A stretch of DNA of 49,984 nt from Aurantibacter aestuarii (GCF_003008425.1 NZ_PXOQ01000010.1:1-49984), one strand, 5' to 3'. Shown: positions 39,511 through 47,416, counted from the stretch's first letter. Notes: generated from the sequence alone by a model not told the origin. Numbers and translations: made by a program.

Positions 39511-39561
39511 TTTTTTTTTACTCAATTATTCAAATTGTGTAAAAAATGGTTTATAATTTGT

Positions 39562-39581
39562 TTTGTGGCGTTTTTGTGGCG
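39562..39581 (+). repeat. Integrase arm-type direct repeat, right end
   Basis: Identical 20-bp block to 20739-20758: TTTGTGGCG twice with an 11-bp period, here just upstream of the integrase gene and 53 bp from the att repeat. Confidence 0.75.
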
Positions 39582-39600
39582 CCTATTTTGCTAAAATAAT

Positions 39601-39628
39601 GAAAACCACTGTATTTACAGTGGTTTTC
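39601..39628 (-). terminator. Island-borne hairpin next to the att repeat
   Basis: GAAAACCACTG / CAGTGGTTTTC, an 11-bp stem with a 6-nt loop. It lies just downstream (minus strand) of the tRNA 3' fragment, in the same relative place as the chromosomal tRNA terminator at 20613-20638. The island thus brings its own terminator. Confidence 0.75.
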
Positions 39629-39634
39629 AAATAA

Positions 39635-39684
39635 TTAGTAGCGAGAACTGGACTCGAACCAGTGACCTTCGGGTTATAAGTTCG
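39635..39684 (-). pseudogene. tRNA 3' half and right attachment repeat
   Basis: On the minus strand it reads an anticodon loop CTTATAA, stem CCCGA, variable AGGTC, T-stem ACTGG, loop TTCGAGT, CCAGT and acceptor strand TCTCGCTA. The 5' half (acceptor, D-arm) is absent to the right. The first 20 nt (39635-39654) are the att direct repeat. The loop sequence points to a Met or minor Ile tRNA but the anticodon lies at the break, so identity is uncertain. No intact copy is in the window. Confidence 0.75.
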
Positions 39685-40090
39685 ACTAATAGAAATATAA
39701 TACTCTGTTTATCATTGACTTATATTTAAATCATATTCAAAACCGTATGCACTTTCGTATGCAGTATTTTTTTGAGTTTGATGTTTGGATTAAACATTAA
39801 ATTTTGAATAAATATATTATAATTTTACTTATATATGGAGTTTTTTTTAATAACGGATTTTATCCTTTACAAATAAGTAAATTACTTACATCTTTTGAAT
39901 TTACGAACTTCAACTACATAATCAAAAAAAATCCCTATATCACTACAATTTATCATATAAATAAGTATTTTTATATGTATACAACTAATATGATACAATA
40001 TGAGCCAACTTATGGGAAAATCGATATTAGTTATTTTTCTATGAGAAATAAACTATACTTTTTTGCAATTTTCATTTTAGTTTATAAACT
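39685..40090. other. Gap between the tRNA fragment and the cassette-array recombinase
   Basis: Holds a paired direct repeat CGTATGCA (39744-39751 and 39756-39763, 12-bp period), which resembles the arm repeats of the neighbouring island and may belong to a second element. A 96-codon frame opens at a TTG (39804) and overlaps the recombinase start; it lacks an ATG start and I do not call it a gene. Confidence 0.5.
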
Positions 40091-41269
40091 ATGAATACTT
40101 TTCCCAATATTTCTTTAAGACATTTAAAACACAAAAATCAAAATAATATATGTTTGATTTTTCCCTACAATGAAACCTTGATTAATATTTCTAAAAAAGA
40201 GTTAAAGGCTAAATGGAGTAAAACACATAGTTGCTGGCATGTAAAAAACACCCCGACACAATTAAAATTAATATTTAAGGTTTTTAAAGGTCATGCAAAT
40301 ATCAAATCAAACGAGTTATTTGATAAGCCTATTATTAAGAATGAACAATCTTCTAAAAAGAAAAGTCGTAACCTAAACGATGAACAAAAAAATACATTAA
40401 ACAATTTTTATAAATATCTAAAAGGAAAACGATTTAGCAAAAGTACTGTCGATACATATACTTACCTAATTGCTGACTTTATTGAATTTCATAACCAAAA
40501 ACAAATAAAAGAGTTAAACTCTAGAGATGTAGAGCTTTTTAATGAATACAAATGCACACAAAAGTACAGTGTAAATACACAACGTCAATTTACAAGTGCT
40601 CTAAAATGGTTTATTAAATTTTATCCCACAATACAAATAAGTGAGTTGCATTTATCGAGACCAAAAAAATCAAAAAAACTACCTATTGTACTTTCGCAAG
40701 AAGAAGTTATTAAATTAATTGCAGTAACAACAAACCTAAAACATAGAGCAATTATTGCTTTAATTTACTCATGTGGCTTACGTATTAGCGAGATTATAAA
40801 TTTAAAATTAGAAGACTTGTTTATAGATAGAAGGCAAATTGTTGTAAAGGATGGAAAAGGAAGAAAAGACCGTTATGTCACTTTAGCTGAAAGTTTTTTA
40901 CCTCTTTTAAGAAATTATTTAACAAGCTATAACCCAAAAAAATATTTTATTGAAGGACCTAAAGAGGGAAAATACAGCTCTAGTAGTATTAGAAAGTTTT
41001 TAACAAAATCAAAAATGAAAGCTGGCATAAGAAGACCAATAAGCCCACATACTTTAAGACATAGTTTTGCGACACATTTATTAGAAAATGGTGTTGGACT
41101 AAGACACATTCAAGAACTATTAGGACATGCCAAGCCTGAAACTACAATGATCTACACTCATGTTGCTAAAAAAGATTTATTAGATATAAAAAGTCCTCTA
41201 GATACTGCTATAGAAAAATTAGAAAAAACTCAAAATGAAGAACAAAAGTTCCTTATATCCGGAAAATAA
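40091..41269 (+). CDS. Xer-like tyrosine recombinase heading the cassette array
   Basis: 392 residues. Residues about 1-80 form an extra N-terminal domain with KAKWSKTHSCWHVKNTP; then a SAM-like domain (about 98-180) and a catalytic domain with the complete set Arg231 (CGLRISE), Lys256 (DGKGRKDR), His320-Arg323 (SPHTLRHSF), His346 (LLGHAKPETT) and Tyr355 (MIYTHV). Compared with IntI integrases, the segment between Lys256 and His320 is short and shows no IntI-type extra helix. It lies on the same strand as the cassettes, 37 bp before the first cassette, so it is the probable enzyme of the array. Intact. Confidence 0.85.
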   Translation: MNTFPNISLRHLKHKNQNNICLIFPYNETLINISKKELKAKWSKTHSCWHVKNTPTQLKLIFKVFKGHANIKSNELFDKPIIKNEQSSKKKSRNLNDEQKNTLNNFYKYLKGKRFSKSTVDTYTYLIADFIEFHNQKQIKELNSRDVELFNEYKCTQKYSVNTQRQFTSALKWFIKFYPTIQISELHLSRPKKSKKLPIVLSQEEVIKLIAVTTNLKHRAIIALIYSCGLRISEIINLKLEDLFIDRRQIVVKDGKGRKDRYVTLAESFLPLLRNYLTSYNPKKYFIEGPKEGKYSSSSIRKFLTKSKMKAGIRRPISPHTLRHSFATHLLENGVGLRHIQELLGHAKPETTMIYTHVAKKDLLDIKSPLDTAIEKLEKTQNEEQKFLISGK

Positions 41270-41280
41270 GATTGAAAAAA

Positions 41281-41317
41281 GTGTATATTTATCCACATAT
41301 AACAAGTTGTAAAACAT
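41281..41317 (+). other. attI-like primary recombination site
   Basis: Between the recombinase stop and the first cassette, CCACATATAACAAG^TTGTAAAAC resembles the right halves of the attC sites (for example CATATACAACAACG^TTGGC). No long palindrome is present, as expected for an attI rather than an attC. The crossover would be after G41306. Confidence 0.55.
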
Positions 41318-41335
41318 TTGACCGAATCAACAAAT

Positions 41336-41983
41336 ATGGAAATTGACCACATATTTATATTTTCAAATAATGACGGAAAAGAAGCCGACAAATTAGTTGA
41401 GTTTGGTTTGACCGAAGGAAGTAATCGCATTCACCCAGGACAAGGAACAACGAATCGAAAATTTTATTTTGAGAATTTTTTTCTCGAAGTTCTGTGGGTC
41501 ATTGACGAAGCCGAAATACGAAGTGACTTGACTTCTAAAACAAAACTTTGGGAACGTTCACAATTTCATAAAAATCACTTTTCACCTTTTGGCTTGTGCT
41601 TAGTCAACTCAAAATTGACTGACAAGCTTTTTGAGCAAAGCCAGATTTATCAGCCGAATTATTTTCCAAAAGGAATGTCAATTGACATAATTACCAACGA
41701 AAAAAATGCAAATTTACCTTGGACTTTCAGACTTCCATATCGTGGCGAAAAAAAAGTCCATAATGAACCAACAAATCACAAAAATGGAATACGAAAACTA
41801 ACTCATACGGAATTTGAAATGCCATCTAATAAGGACGAGAAAGAATTTAAGACCTATTTTAAGAGTTGTGAAAATATTAAATTCAAAAATGGACAACGAA
41901 ATCATTTAACTCTTGAATTTGATAATAAAAGTCAAAAGAAAGAAATGGAATTTAACGAATTGAATTTAATCATAAAATACTAA
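41336..41983 (+). CDS. VOC/glyoxalase-like protein (cassette 1)
   Basis: 215 residues from ATG 41336 (a TTG at 41318 is an alternative). It opens with MEIDHIFIF and continues through a beta-alpha-beta layout with HPGQGTTNRKFYFENFFLEVLWV, typical of a VOC half with a possible metal ligand His5 and the Glu of LEVLW. A second half is implied by NHLTLEFDN near the C-terminus. Substrate unknown. The stop codon lies 8 bp before the closing box of cassette 1. Confidence 0.65.
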   Translation: MEIDHIFIFSNNDGKEADKLVEFGLTEGSNRIHPGQGTTNRKFYFENFFLEVLWVIDEAEIRSDLTSKTKLWERSQFHKNHFSPFGLCLVNSKLTDKLFEQSQIYQPNYFPKGMSIDIITNEKNANLPWTFRLPYRGEKKVHNEPTNHKNGIRKLTHTEFEMPSNKDEKEFKTYFKSCENIKFKNGQRNHLTLEFDNKSQKKEMEFNELNLIIKY

Positions 41984-41991
41984 ATAAAAAC

Positions 41992-42128
41992 GTTTTACAA
42001 CAATGGCTATAAGTAATTGCTTGTTCTCGCCTACTTCTGAAAATCCTCGCGGATTTTCAGTTTGGTGCGTACTTGCAAAGTTAATTGCTAAATCACGCAA
42101 CTACTCATAGCCGAGACCGTTAGCAAAC
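41992..42128 (+). other. attC-like site 1
   Basis: Closing box GTTTTACAAC (complement of the cassette start at 41306-41315), arms GGCTATAAGTAATTGC and GCAACTACTCATAGCC, central perfect hairpin CTGAAAATCC-TCGC-GGATTTTCAG, ending GAGACCG^TT at 42119. Two arm mismatches are both A opposite C. Confidence 0.88.
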
Positions 42129-42130
42129 AT

Positions 42131-42865
42131 ATGACCAGACCAACAAAAATACTTCTACCATTCATATTTTTATTGCTAATAATAAGTTGTGCGGACAAAA
42201 AACCTGAAAAACAAACTTCTGAATTTGACAAAGTTCTAGGAATTCAAAATGTTGCTACTTTAAACTTTCTCGTTTCCGATTTTGAGAATGACTTTTTAAA
42301 AAGACAATATCCGAAATTGGACACAGAAAATGCCTATCGACAATTTTTGACCGAATTACGTGATGAAAAAACCAAAAATTGGAAAAGCATATCCCAAAAG
42401 GCAAGGAACAAATTTAAATCCAGTGACTTACGACTTGAAATGTACGAATTTCCAGATTCAGTTTGGATTTTAAAGAATAGCACTTTTGACAAAATAGAAT
42501 CGGATTCTTTACCTTTTTTAAAAAGTCCTTTTCCGTATGTTAAATCGAGATATAAATACACAAATCCTGACGGAACTATTGAATATACTTATTCCCGAAG
42601 TTCTGGAGAAAACATATCCGAAGTTCATTATGACTCTATAATAAAACGAGAATTGAATTCACCTGATTTCAATTATATTGGAAAGTTTTTACAAGCATTG
42701 GAATCAATAAAAGAGAAAAGCGAATTTCACAAAGAATTCTATGAGACAAAGAAAAGTGCTGGATTTTTATTCCCTGAATCGACTGCGAATGTTATGTTGA
42801 ATTATAACATTGATTTGAACGACAAACTGAATAGAAAAATAATTGTACTCGAATTAGCATATTGA
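42131..42865 (+). CDS. Lipoprotein of unknown function (cassette 2)
   Basis: 244 residues from ATG 42131, only 12 bp inside the cassette. Signal peptide with lipobox IISC (Cys20), so it is membrane-anchored. The mature part is charged and mixed alpha/beta, with YKYTNPDGTIEYTYSRSSGEN in the middle; no known motif. The stop lies 16 bp before the closing box. Confidence 0.7.
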   Translation: MTRPTKILLPFIFLLLIISCADKKPEKQTSEFDKVLGIQNVATLNFLVSDFENDFLKRQYPKLDTENAYRQFLTELRDEKTKNWKSISQKARNKFKSSDLRLEMYEFPDSVWILKNSTFDKIESDSLPFLKSPFPYVKSRYKYTNPDGTIEYTYSRSSGENISEVHYDSIIKRELNSPDFNYIGKFLQALESIKEKSEFHKEFYETKKSAGFLFPESTANVMLNYNIDLNDKLNRKIIVLELAY

Positions 42866-42880
42866 AAATGAACAAAATAC

Positions 42881-43021
42881 GTTTGCTAACAACGTGTATA
42901 ATTAATTGCTTTGGTCGTTGCCTATTTGGAAAATTCCTTCGGAATTTTCTCGCGTTCGTTTTTGTTTACTAAATTAGTTGCTGAAACACGCAACTAACCA
43001 TACACAAAACCGTTGTGAGCA
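42881..43021 (+). other. attC-like site 2
   Basis: Closing box GTTTGCTAAC, arms GTGTATAATTAATTGC and GCAACTAACCATACAC, central hairpin GAAAATTCC-TTC-GGAATTTTC, ending AAAACCG^TT at 43012. Three arm mismatches, all A opposite C. Confidence 0.9.
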
Positions 43022-43038
43022 ATGCGAAAAACCAATCA

Positions 43039-43887
43039 ATGAGAAAAATCAGAATAGCAGTAATTGGAATTGTTGGTTTGTCAATAATTTCTTGTCAATC
43101 TAAAAAATCGACATCAAATTCGAAATCTGAATACTTCACAGACTCAATTTATAGCAAGTCTCTGAATGAATTCCGTAAACATAATATCTATCTACCAAAA
43201 GGGTTTGATAAGACCAAAAGATATCCGATTATATACTCAACAGATGGCAATGAAATTAAAGAATATAGTTTTTATCAAAAAACATTGGATTCCTTAATCC
43301 AAAATAACATTATTAAACCTACAATTTTAATTAAAAGTTTTTCGAACAAAAAAATTGCTGACAGTAGTGGAACAAAAGGAAATGGTGACAAATTGTATTT
43401 GGCATACAGATATTTTGAATATGTCAATCAATATTATTCCGACACTCATAGCCCAAAACTTGCAAAAAGATTCGAAAACCATATGAAGTACTTTACTGAT
43501 GAATTAATACCTCACATAGAAAATAAATTTGACCAAAAACTGAACAAAGAAAACAGATACTTTTATGGCGTTTCTAATGGTGCAGGTTTTGGATTAAGTA
43601 TGTTAAATAGTCATCCAGATATTATTGGAACATACCTTTGTTTCTCAACATTTGGTGGAGATATTCAAACTAATAATTGGAAACCTAACGTAAATTATCC
43701 TAAACTTTATTTAGAGTATGGTAGTGAAGAACCTTTCTTTCTTAAAGAGGATGCGGACTTCTTAAGGACAAAATATAACGAATTGAGTTTATCTGCTGAA
43801 ATTAATGAATTTGATGGAGGACACGACTATAAAAAGTGGAATGAAAAGTTTATTGAAATCATAAGTAAGGAATTAGCAAACGAATAA
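43039..43887 (+). CDS. Esterase-type alpha/beta-hydrolase lipoprotein (cassette 3)
   Basis: 282 residues from ATG 43039 (the frame can be extended to a GTG at 43015, inside the recombination box, but the ATG directly precedes the signal peptide). Lipobox SIISC with Cys19. The fold resembles the putative esterase (esterase D/enterochelin esterase) family: YPIIYSTDG, nucleophile elbow GVSNGAG (Ser about 179), LEYGSEEPF and the catalytic-His motif GGHDYKKW near the C-terminus. Likely a periplasmic-face or surface hydrolase; substrate unknown. Confidence 0.8.
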   Translation: MRKIRIAVIGIVGLSIISCQSKKSTSNSKSEYFTDSIYSKSLNEFRKHNIYLPKGFDKTKRYPIIYSTDGNEIKEYSFYQKTLDSLIQNNIIKPTILIKSFSNKKIADSSGTKGNGDKLYLAYRYFEYVNQYYSDTHSPKLAKRFENHMKYFTDELIPHIENKFDQKLNKENRYFYGVSNGAGFGLSMLNSHPDIIGTYLCFSTFGGDIQTNNWKPNVNYPKLYLEYGSEEPFFLKEDADFLRTKYNELSLSAEINEFDGGHDYKKWNEKFIEIISKELANE

Positions 43888-43892
43888 AGCAC

Positions 43893-44096
43893 TGCTCACA
43901 ACAATGTGTATAGCTCATTGCTAATCAGTTTCTTAATCCAAAGTTAAGGCATATTTGGAAAGTCGCCAAATTTTTAAATTTGACAATTTCCAATAGAAAA
44001 GATAAATAGTAAAATTTAAAAATCTGGCTTGTGGCTCAACCGAAAATTAATCGCTAATTTACACGCAACGAGCCATACACCAGACCGTTACCCACC
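43893..44096 (+). other. attC-like site 3 (long, 204 bp)
   Basis: Closing box TGCTCACAAC, arms GTGTATAGCTC and GAGCCATACAC, inner dyad CCAAATTT..AAATTTG, ending CAGACCG^TT at 44087. It is much longer than the others and closely resembles the orphan site at 28719-28870 (shared TCGCTAATTTACAC, ACGAGCCATA, AGCTCAT.GCTAAT). Confidence 0.88.
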
Positions 44097-44128
44097 ATTT
44101 GAAAAAAACATCGTACATACAATTCAAA

Positions 44129-44725
44129 ATGCCGAAAAGCGAGTACAAAACTCAAGCTGACGGGAAGTTTAAGCGGAATTTCAAAAAAGCTTTGATTGGC
44201 ATTTTGAGTACGATTATTCCAAAAGCTAATCCTGACTTTGAAGAAAAAATCGACTTTGTGGAAACGTGGATTGTTGAACTTGACAACGAAACTGGAATTC
44301 CAAAACGTGAAATTGGAATGGATAAAGACGGACGTATAATTCTAAAAATGCCGTACAAAAAGAATTATGGTTTTTGGACTGACAGCAATTTAGTATTTAC
44401 TGATTTTAAAAATGAATTTGATACTTCGGAAATTACTAAAGACACTTTTGAAAACTATTGGAATTTATTTGAGAAAACAGAAGATTTTGAAATTGAATTA
44501 ACCGATTATAAAATACAATCGACTGGTGCTGATGGCGGACATAAATATTTAAAGTCTAAAGTTGACTTTAAAGAGCAAAAACGAGAAATAATTATCTTGT
44601 TCACAAATAAAAAAGACGAACAAAGAATACTTGATTTGAACAAAATAAGAGTACGTGGAAAAATAGTTGATGACGGAATTGAACAACCACTAACTCTATA
44701 TGAAACAAAATTAATAACCGAATAA
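44129..44725 (+). CDS. Protein of unknown function (cassette 4)
   Basis: 198 residues from ATG 44129; a TTG at 44099 would give 208 residues and lies, like the TTG in other cassettes, in the conserved ATTTGA near the cassette start, so the true start is open. Basic N-terminus, then an acidic body with FVETWIVELDNETGIPKREIGMD, and IIILFTNKKDEQRILDL. No signal peptide. The C-terminus is intact, with stop 2 bp before the AC of the closing box. Not recognised. Confidence 0.6.
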   Translation: MPKSEYKTQADGKFKRNFKKALIGILSTIIPKANPDFEEKIDFVETWIVELDNETGIPKREIGMDKDGRIILKMPYKKNYGFWTDSNLVFTDFKNEFDTSEITKDTFENYWNLFEKTEDFEIELTDYKIQSTGADGGHKYLKSKVDFKEQKREIIILFTNKKDEQRILDLNKIRVRGKIVDDGIEQPLTLYETKLITE

Positions 44726-44729
44726 AAAC

Positions 44730-44867
44730 GGTGGGTAACAATGTATAACCGCAATTACGGCGGATTCGACTACGTCCGAATCCACTCGGAATTGCTAACG
44801 ACAGTGCTAAACCGAATTTTAACGCATATCAACCCGTAACTGACGGTTATACGAGCCGTTGTGTTTC
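44730..44867 (+). other. attC-like site 4
   Basis: Closing box GGTGGGTAAC, arms GTATAACCGCAATTACGG and CCGTAACTGACGGTTATAC (one bulge, one A opposite C), central hairpin GGATTCG / CGAATCC, ending GAGCCG^TT at 44858. Confidence 0.87.
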
Positions 44868-44970
44868 ATACTGAACCAGCCGCATATTTTAGCACTTTCG
44901 GTTTTTCCACACACAATTCCAACGCTCTAAAAACCAAAAGAGCTAAAATTTCCCAACGCTGAATCTGAAT

Positions 44971-45031
44971 GCTAACTATAGTCTGTTGTTTAAGATGAAT
45001 ACTAAAGTTAGCTTTGCATACTTTAGTTAGC
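44971..45031 (+). promoter_or_regulatory. Promoter and controller operators of the type II R-M genes (C-R side)
   Basis: Three copies of ACTWWAGTTAGC: inverted at 44971-44982 (as GCTAACTATAGT), direct at 45001-45012 and 45020-45031, the last two 19 bp apart. A Bacteroidota-type -7 box TAGCTTTG (45009-45016), with a GTTG -33 element 20 bp upstream (44985-44988), lies among them. The ATG of the controller gene follows 1 bp after the last copy. The layout suits activation and repression by a C protein. Confidence 0.75.
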
Positions 45032-45032
45032 A

Positions 45033-45248
45033 ATGGATTCAAAACAAAAAATACTGATAAAATTTGGAGAAAGAGTTCGTGAAATACGCAAAGAAAAAGG
45101 ACTCTCACAAGAAGAGTTGGCTCACATAGCTGATTTACACAGGACTTATATTGGTATGATTGAGCGAGCAGAAAAAAATATCACTCTCATTAACATTGAA
45201 AAGATTGCTAATGCTTTAGAAGTAAAAATTAATAATCTAATCAATTAG
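45033..45248 (+). CDS. Controller (C) protein of a type II R-M system (cassette 5)
   Basis: 71 residues, a single XRE-type HTH (about 8-62: REIRKEKGLSQEELAHIADLHRTYIGMIER), the usual size of C proteins. It lies 4 bp upstream of the endonuclease gene on the same strand, so C activates or restrains its own operon. Repeated operator copies lie directly upstream and one lies at the antisense methyltransferase promoter. Confidence 0.88.
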   Translation: MDSKQKILIKFGERVREIRKEKGLSQEELAHIADLHRTYIGMIERAEKNITLINIEKIANALEVKINNLIN

Positions 45249-45252
45249 TTTT

Positions 45253-46020
45253 ATGCCAAGAAAATCATTATCAACATTTAATAATCTAAATAAAGAAGAG
45301 CTACTTGATATAGTCAGAACAGAAGCTGGAGAAAGAATTAATGATTCATTAATGGTAGTAGCAAACAGAGTAATTGAGCTGCCTGAATGGTCTTGTACCA
45401 TTAATATAAAAGCTGGAGAAGATGCTACCGATTTTATGAAAAAATGGACTAATAAATTTCTAAAAGGTTATGACAATAGACCATCTCAAAGAACAAGTAA
45501 CCCAATAGGAACGCAACACGACCCAATTTTAGATGAAATTATTTCGTCAAGAGTAAATCATACTACTGAAGACGACCTTGAAAATATCAAATATGGTCAT
45601 AGGTTATCAATGTCAGCAGAAAATATTGCAGGAGGTTTTCTTGAAGAATATATTGCTGAAGAATTAATTTCTCAAGGTTGGCATTGCTGTTGGGGCGAGA
45701 CTATGAAAAGCATTGACTTCTGTAATGTTGATGACCAATTACTTCAAGTAAAAAATAGTGATAATAGCGAAAACAGTTCGAGCAAAACTGTAAGAGACGG
45801 AACACCTATTAAAAAGTGGTTTAGAAGATTTTCCAAAACTGGAGCTACAAATTGGAGTGCTTTAAACGAATTAATAGGTATTCAAAATGAAGTTGAACAT
45901 CTTGATGAAGAGTCATTCAAAACATTTGTTCGAAATGCAGTTACAAATAATCCAGGCTCAATTTTTTTAGAAGAGGACAGCCCTTTTTATGGGAATAACA
46001 ATCAAAATAACGATAGTTGA
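45253..46020 (+). CDS. Type II restriction endonuclease (probably SinI-like) (cassette 5)
   Basis: 255 residues from ATG 45253. A PD-(D/E)xK-like core is visible: SIDFC with Asp, then LLQVKNSDNSENSSS (Gln-x-Lys in place of Glu-x-Lys), preceded by GGFLEEYIAEELISQGWHCCWG. The wording resembles the SinI (GGWCC) endonuclease family as I remember it, but the recognition site cannot be read from sequence. Context (C protein upstream, cytosine-5 methyltransferase convergent) makes the endonuclease role secure. Its 3' end overlaps the methyltransferase 3' end by 19 bp. Confidence 0.75.
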   Translation: MPRKSLSTFNNLNKEELLDIVRTEAGERINDSLMVVANRVIELPEWSCTINIKAGEDATDFMKKWTNKFLKGYDNRPSQRTSNPIGTQHDPILDEIISSRVNHTTEDDLENIKYGHRLSMSAENIAGGFLEEYIAEELISQGWHCCWGETMKSIDFCNVDDQLLQVKNSDNSENSSSKTVRDGTPIKKWFRRFSKTGATNWSALNELIGIQNEVEHLDEESFKTFVRNAVTNNPGSIFLEEDSPFYGNNNQNNDS

Positions 46021-47261
46021 TTTTTTTCCTTTTCCTCGATTAGCTTTCTTGCTCTTTTTTCAAAATCTAAAACAAAAGATTCGCTTGATGTATTCAAGTA
46101 ACGAGAATATTTAAAATTTGGAATATTTTCCACTTTTTTATTCTTCGATAAAGAAATTATAAGTTGGCCAATTGCTTTACCAACACTTACTGGAACTGCA
46201 TTGCCAATTTGCTTATATTTATTAATCAAACTTCCTTTTATTTCCCATTCATCAGGAAATTCTTGAATTCTCTTGTACTCTAATACACTCAATGGTCTAT
46301 CTTCTTCTGGATGACCTAAATCAGTTGCAGGCATAGCAGGATGCGTGACAAGTGTAGGAGATGGTTTATCCCAAGAAAGTCTTCTAAAGAAACCCGTTTT
46401 ACCACCACCTAAATAGTACGATTTTCCAAGTGCTTCTTTTTGTAACTCTTCAGTTAGATTGCGCCAATTTTCACCAGCTTTTAGTAAGCGATAATATTTT
46501 AAGCGTTTCTCTGGAAATTTGATGAATTCATTATTATTACCATTCAAACCTTTTAAAGCAGACTTTAAAACTTTCCATTTTTTTAATCCAAATTCACCAT
46601 CTTTTGAGTGAGTTGGCTTTAAATAAGGTACATAATCGTTCACTCTTGAACAGACTATAATAACTCTTTCTCGACTTTGTGGAGTTCCATAATTGGCAGA
46701 GTTATATAAATTAAAAGAAAGTTGGTATCCTGCATCACGTAACCTATTATAGATATAATACATTGTCGCACCTTTAAGTTCTTTCAACTCTGGAGCCAAG
46801 AAAATCTCTTCTTCTTCTTTTAAATCTATAGAGTAAGTTGCAGACAACAAACCTCTTACGTTTTCAATTACTGCGAATTTTGGCTGAATATTCTCAATTA
46901 CTTCAATAAATTTCAGAAATACATTTCCTCTTTCATCTGCTAATCCCCTTCTATTTCCAGCTGAACTAAAAGCTTGACAAGGTGGTCCACCTACTATTAA
47001 ATCTACTTCTTCTCTATTTTCCAATCCTGCATATTCTAAAATTTCTTCAGTAGAATAATTTCTAATGTCACCAATAAGTCCAATTTTAGGATTATTTGCA
47101 ACAATGGTTTCACGACTTGATTTATCAATCTCACAAGCTAATAAAGTTTTAAAGCCAACTTTATGTAAACCAATATCCAAACCCATTGCACCACTAAAGA
47201 AACTTAATAGTTTTAGGTCTTTTTTATTTGAGTTTTTAACTTGTGATTTTCTGTCGTCCAT
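46002..47261 (-). CDS. DNA (cytosine-5)-methyltransferase (cassette 5, antisense)
   Basis: 419 residues from ATG 47261; a longer frame to 47330 would cross the promoter, so I reject it. C5-methyltransferase motifs in order: I LLSFFSGAMGLDIG, IV GGPPCQAFS with catalytic Cys, VI ENVRGLL, VIII QSRERVIIV, and X IGNAVPVSVG. It protects the host from the convergent endonuclease. It is the only antisense gene in the array and has its own promoter with a C-operator copy. Confidence 0.95.
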   Translation of the reverse strand: MDDRKSQVKNSNKKDLKLLSFFSGAMGLDIGLHKVGFKTLLACEIDKSSRETIVANNPKIGLIGDIRNYSTEEILEYAGLENREEVDLIVGGPPCQAFSSAGNRRGLADERGNVFLKFIEVIENIQPKFAVIENVRGLLSATYSIDLKEEEEIFLAPELKELKGATMYYIYNRLRDAGYQLSFNLYNSANYGTPQSRERVIIVCSRVNDYVPYLKPTHSKDGEFGLKKWKVLKSALKGLNGNNNEFIKFPEKRLKYYRLLKAGENWRNLTEELQKEALGKSYYLGGGKTGFFRRLSWDKPSPTLVTHPAMPATDLGHPEEDRPLSVLEYKRIQEFPDEWEIKGSLINKYKQIGNAVPVSVGKAIGQLIISLSKNKKVENIPNFKYSRYLNTSSESFVLDFEKRARKLIEEKEKNQLSLF

Positions 47262-47264
47262 TAC

Positions 47265-47311
47265 GCTAATTATAGTATGCAAATATATGTATATAAATTG
47301 GAATTGCCAAA
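47265..47311 (-). promoter_or_regulatory. Methyltransferase promoter with controller operator
   Basis: Minus strand: -33 TTTG (47308-47311), 20-bp spacer, -7 TATATTTG (47280-47287), then CATACTATAATTAGC containing the operator ACTATAATTAGC (47265-47276), and ATG 3 bp further. The arrangement -7 box/CATACTWTARTTAGC/ATGGA is the same as at the controller gene (45009-45037). A C protein bound here would block initiation. Confidence 0.8.
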
Positions 47312-47416
47312 CGCATAAAGCCATACACATTTACAATTCGCTGCAGCCACCACACAACCCACAAATTGTAAAAGAGTATGTCTTTGCCAACGCAATCAAC
47401 AACACGGAAAAAGTAC

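Larger units (their letters stand above)
20641..39654. mobile_element. tRNA-targeted genomic island of about 19 kb (SOS module plus type I restriction)
   Basis: Both ends carry the identical 20-bp direct repeat TTAGTAGCGAGAACTGGACT (20641-20660 and 39635-39654), which is the 3' end of a tRNA read on the minus strand. Just inside each end lies the same paired repeat TTTGTGGCGTTTTTGTGGCG (20739-20758, 39562-39581), typical of integrase arm sites. A tyrosine integrase (38359-39510) lies next to the right end, and an excisionase-like HTH gene follows further in. No conjugation genes or relaxase are visible, so it is an integrative element that would need help to transfer. Confidence 0.85.

Noticed and set aside
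20641-39654. Integrative conjugative element or prophage
   Set aside because: No relaxase, type IV secretion, capsid or terminase genes are visible; only integrase and an excisionase-like gene.
39635-39684. Intact tRNA gene
   Set aside because: Only the 3' half is present; no D-arm or 5' acceptor strand is found to the right.
39804-40094. 96-codon open frame before the recombinase
   Set aside because: Starts with TTG, has no ATG near its beginning, is AT-rich with low-complexity hydrophobic ends, and overlaps the recombinase start. A real leader gene cannot be excluded but is not supported.
40091-41269. Calling the recombinase an IntI integron integrase
   Set aside because: The catalytic domain lacks a visible IntI-type additional helix before SPHTLRHSF, and the N-terminal domain is extra; I leave it as Xer-like until a phylogeny is made.
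42037-42060. Intrinsic terminator at the hairpin after cassette 1 (and similar hairpins in other sites)
   Set aside because: The hairpins lack T-tracts on either strand and sit centrally in every palindromic site, so they are part of the attC-like fold rather than terminators.
44866-45108. Minus-strand 80-codon frame over the start of cassette 5
   Set aside because: It covers the attC junction, the controller promoter and the controller HTH on the opposite strand; no protein-like features.
47262-47330. N-terminal extension of the methyltransferase to 47330
   Set aside because: It would cover the -33/-7 promoter and the controller operator; the extension (MCMALCVWQF...) has no family resemblance. 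The ATG at 47261 fits the family start.
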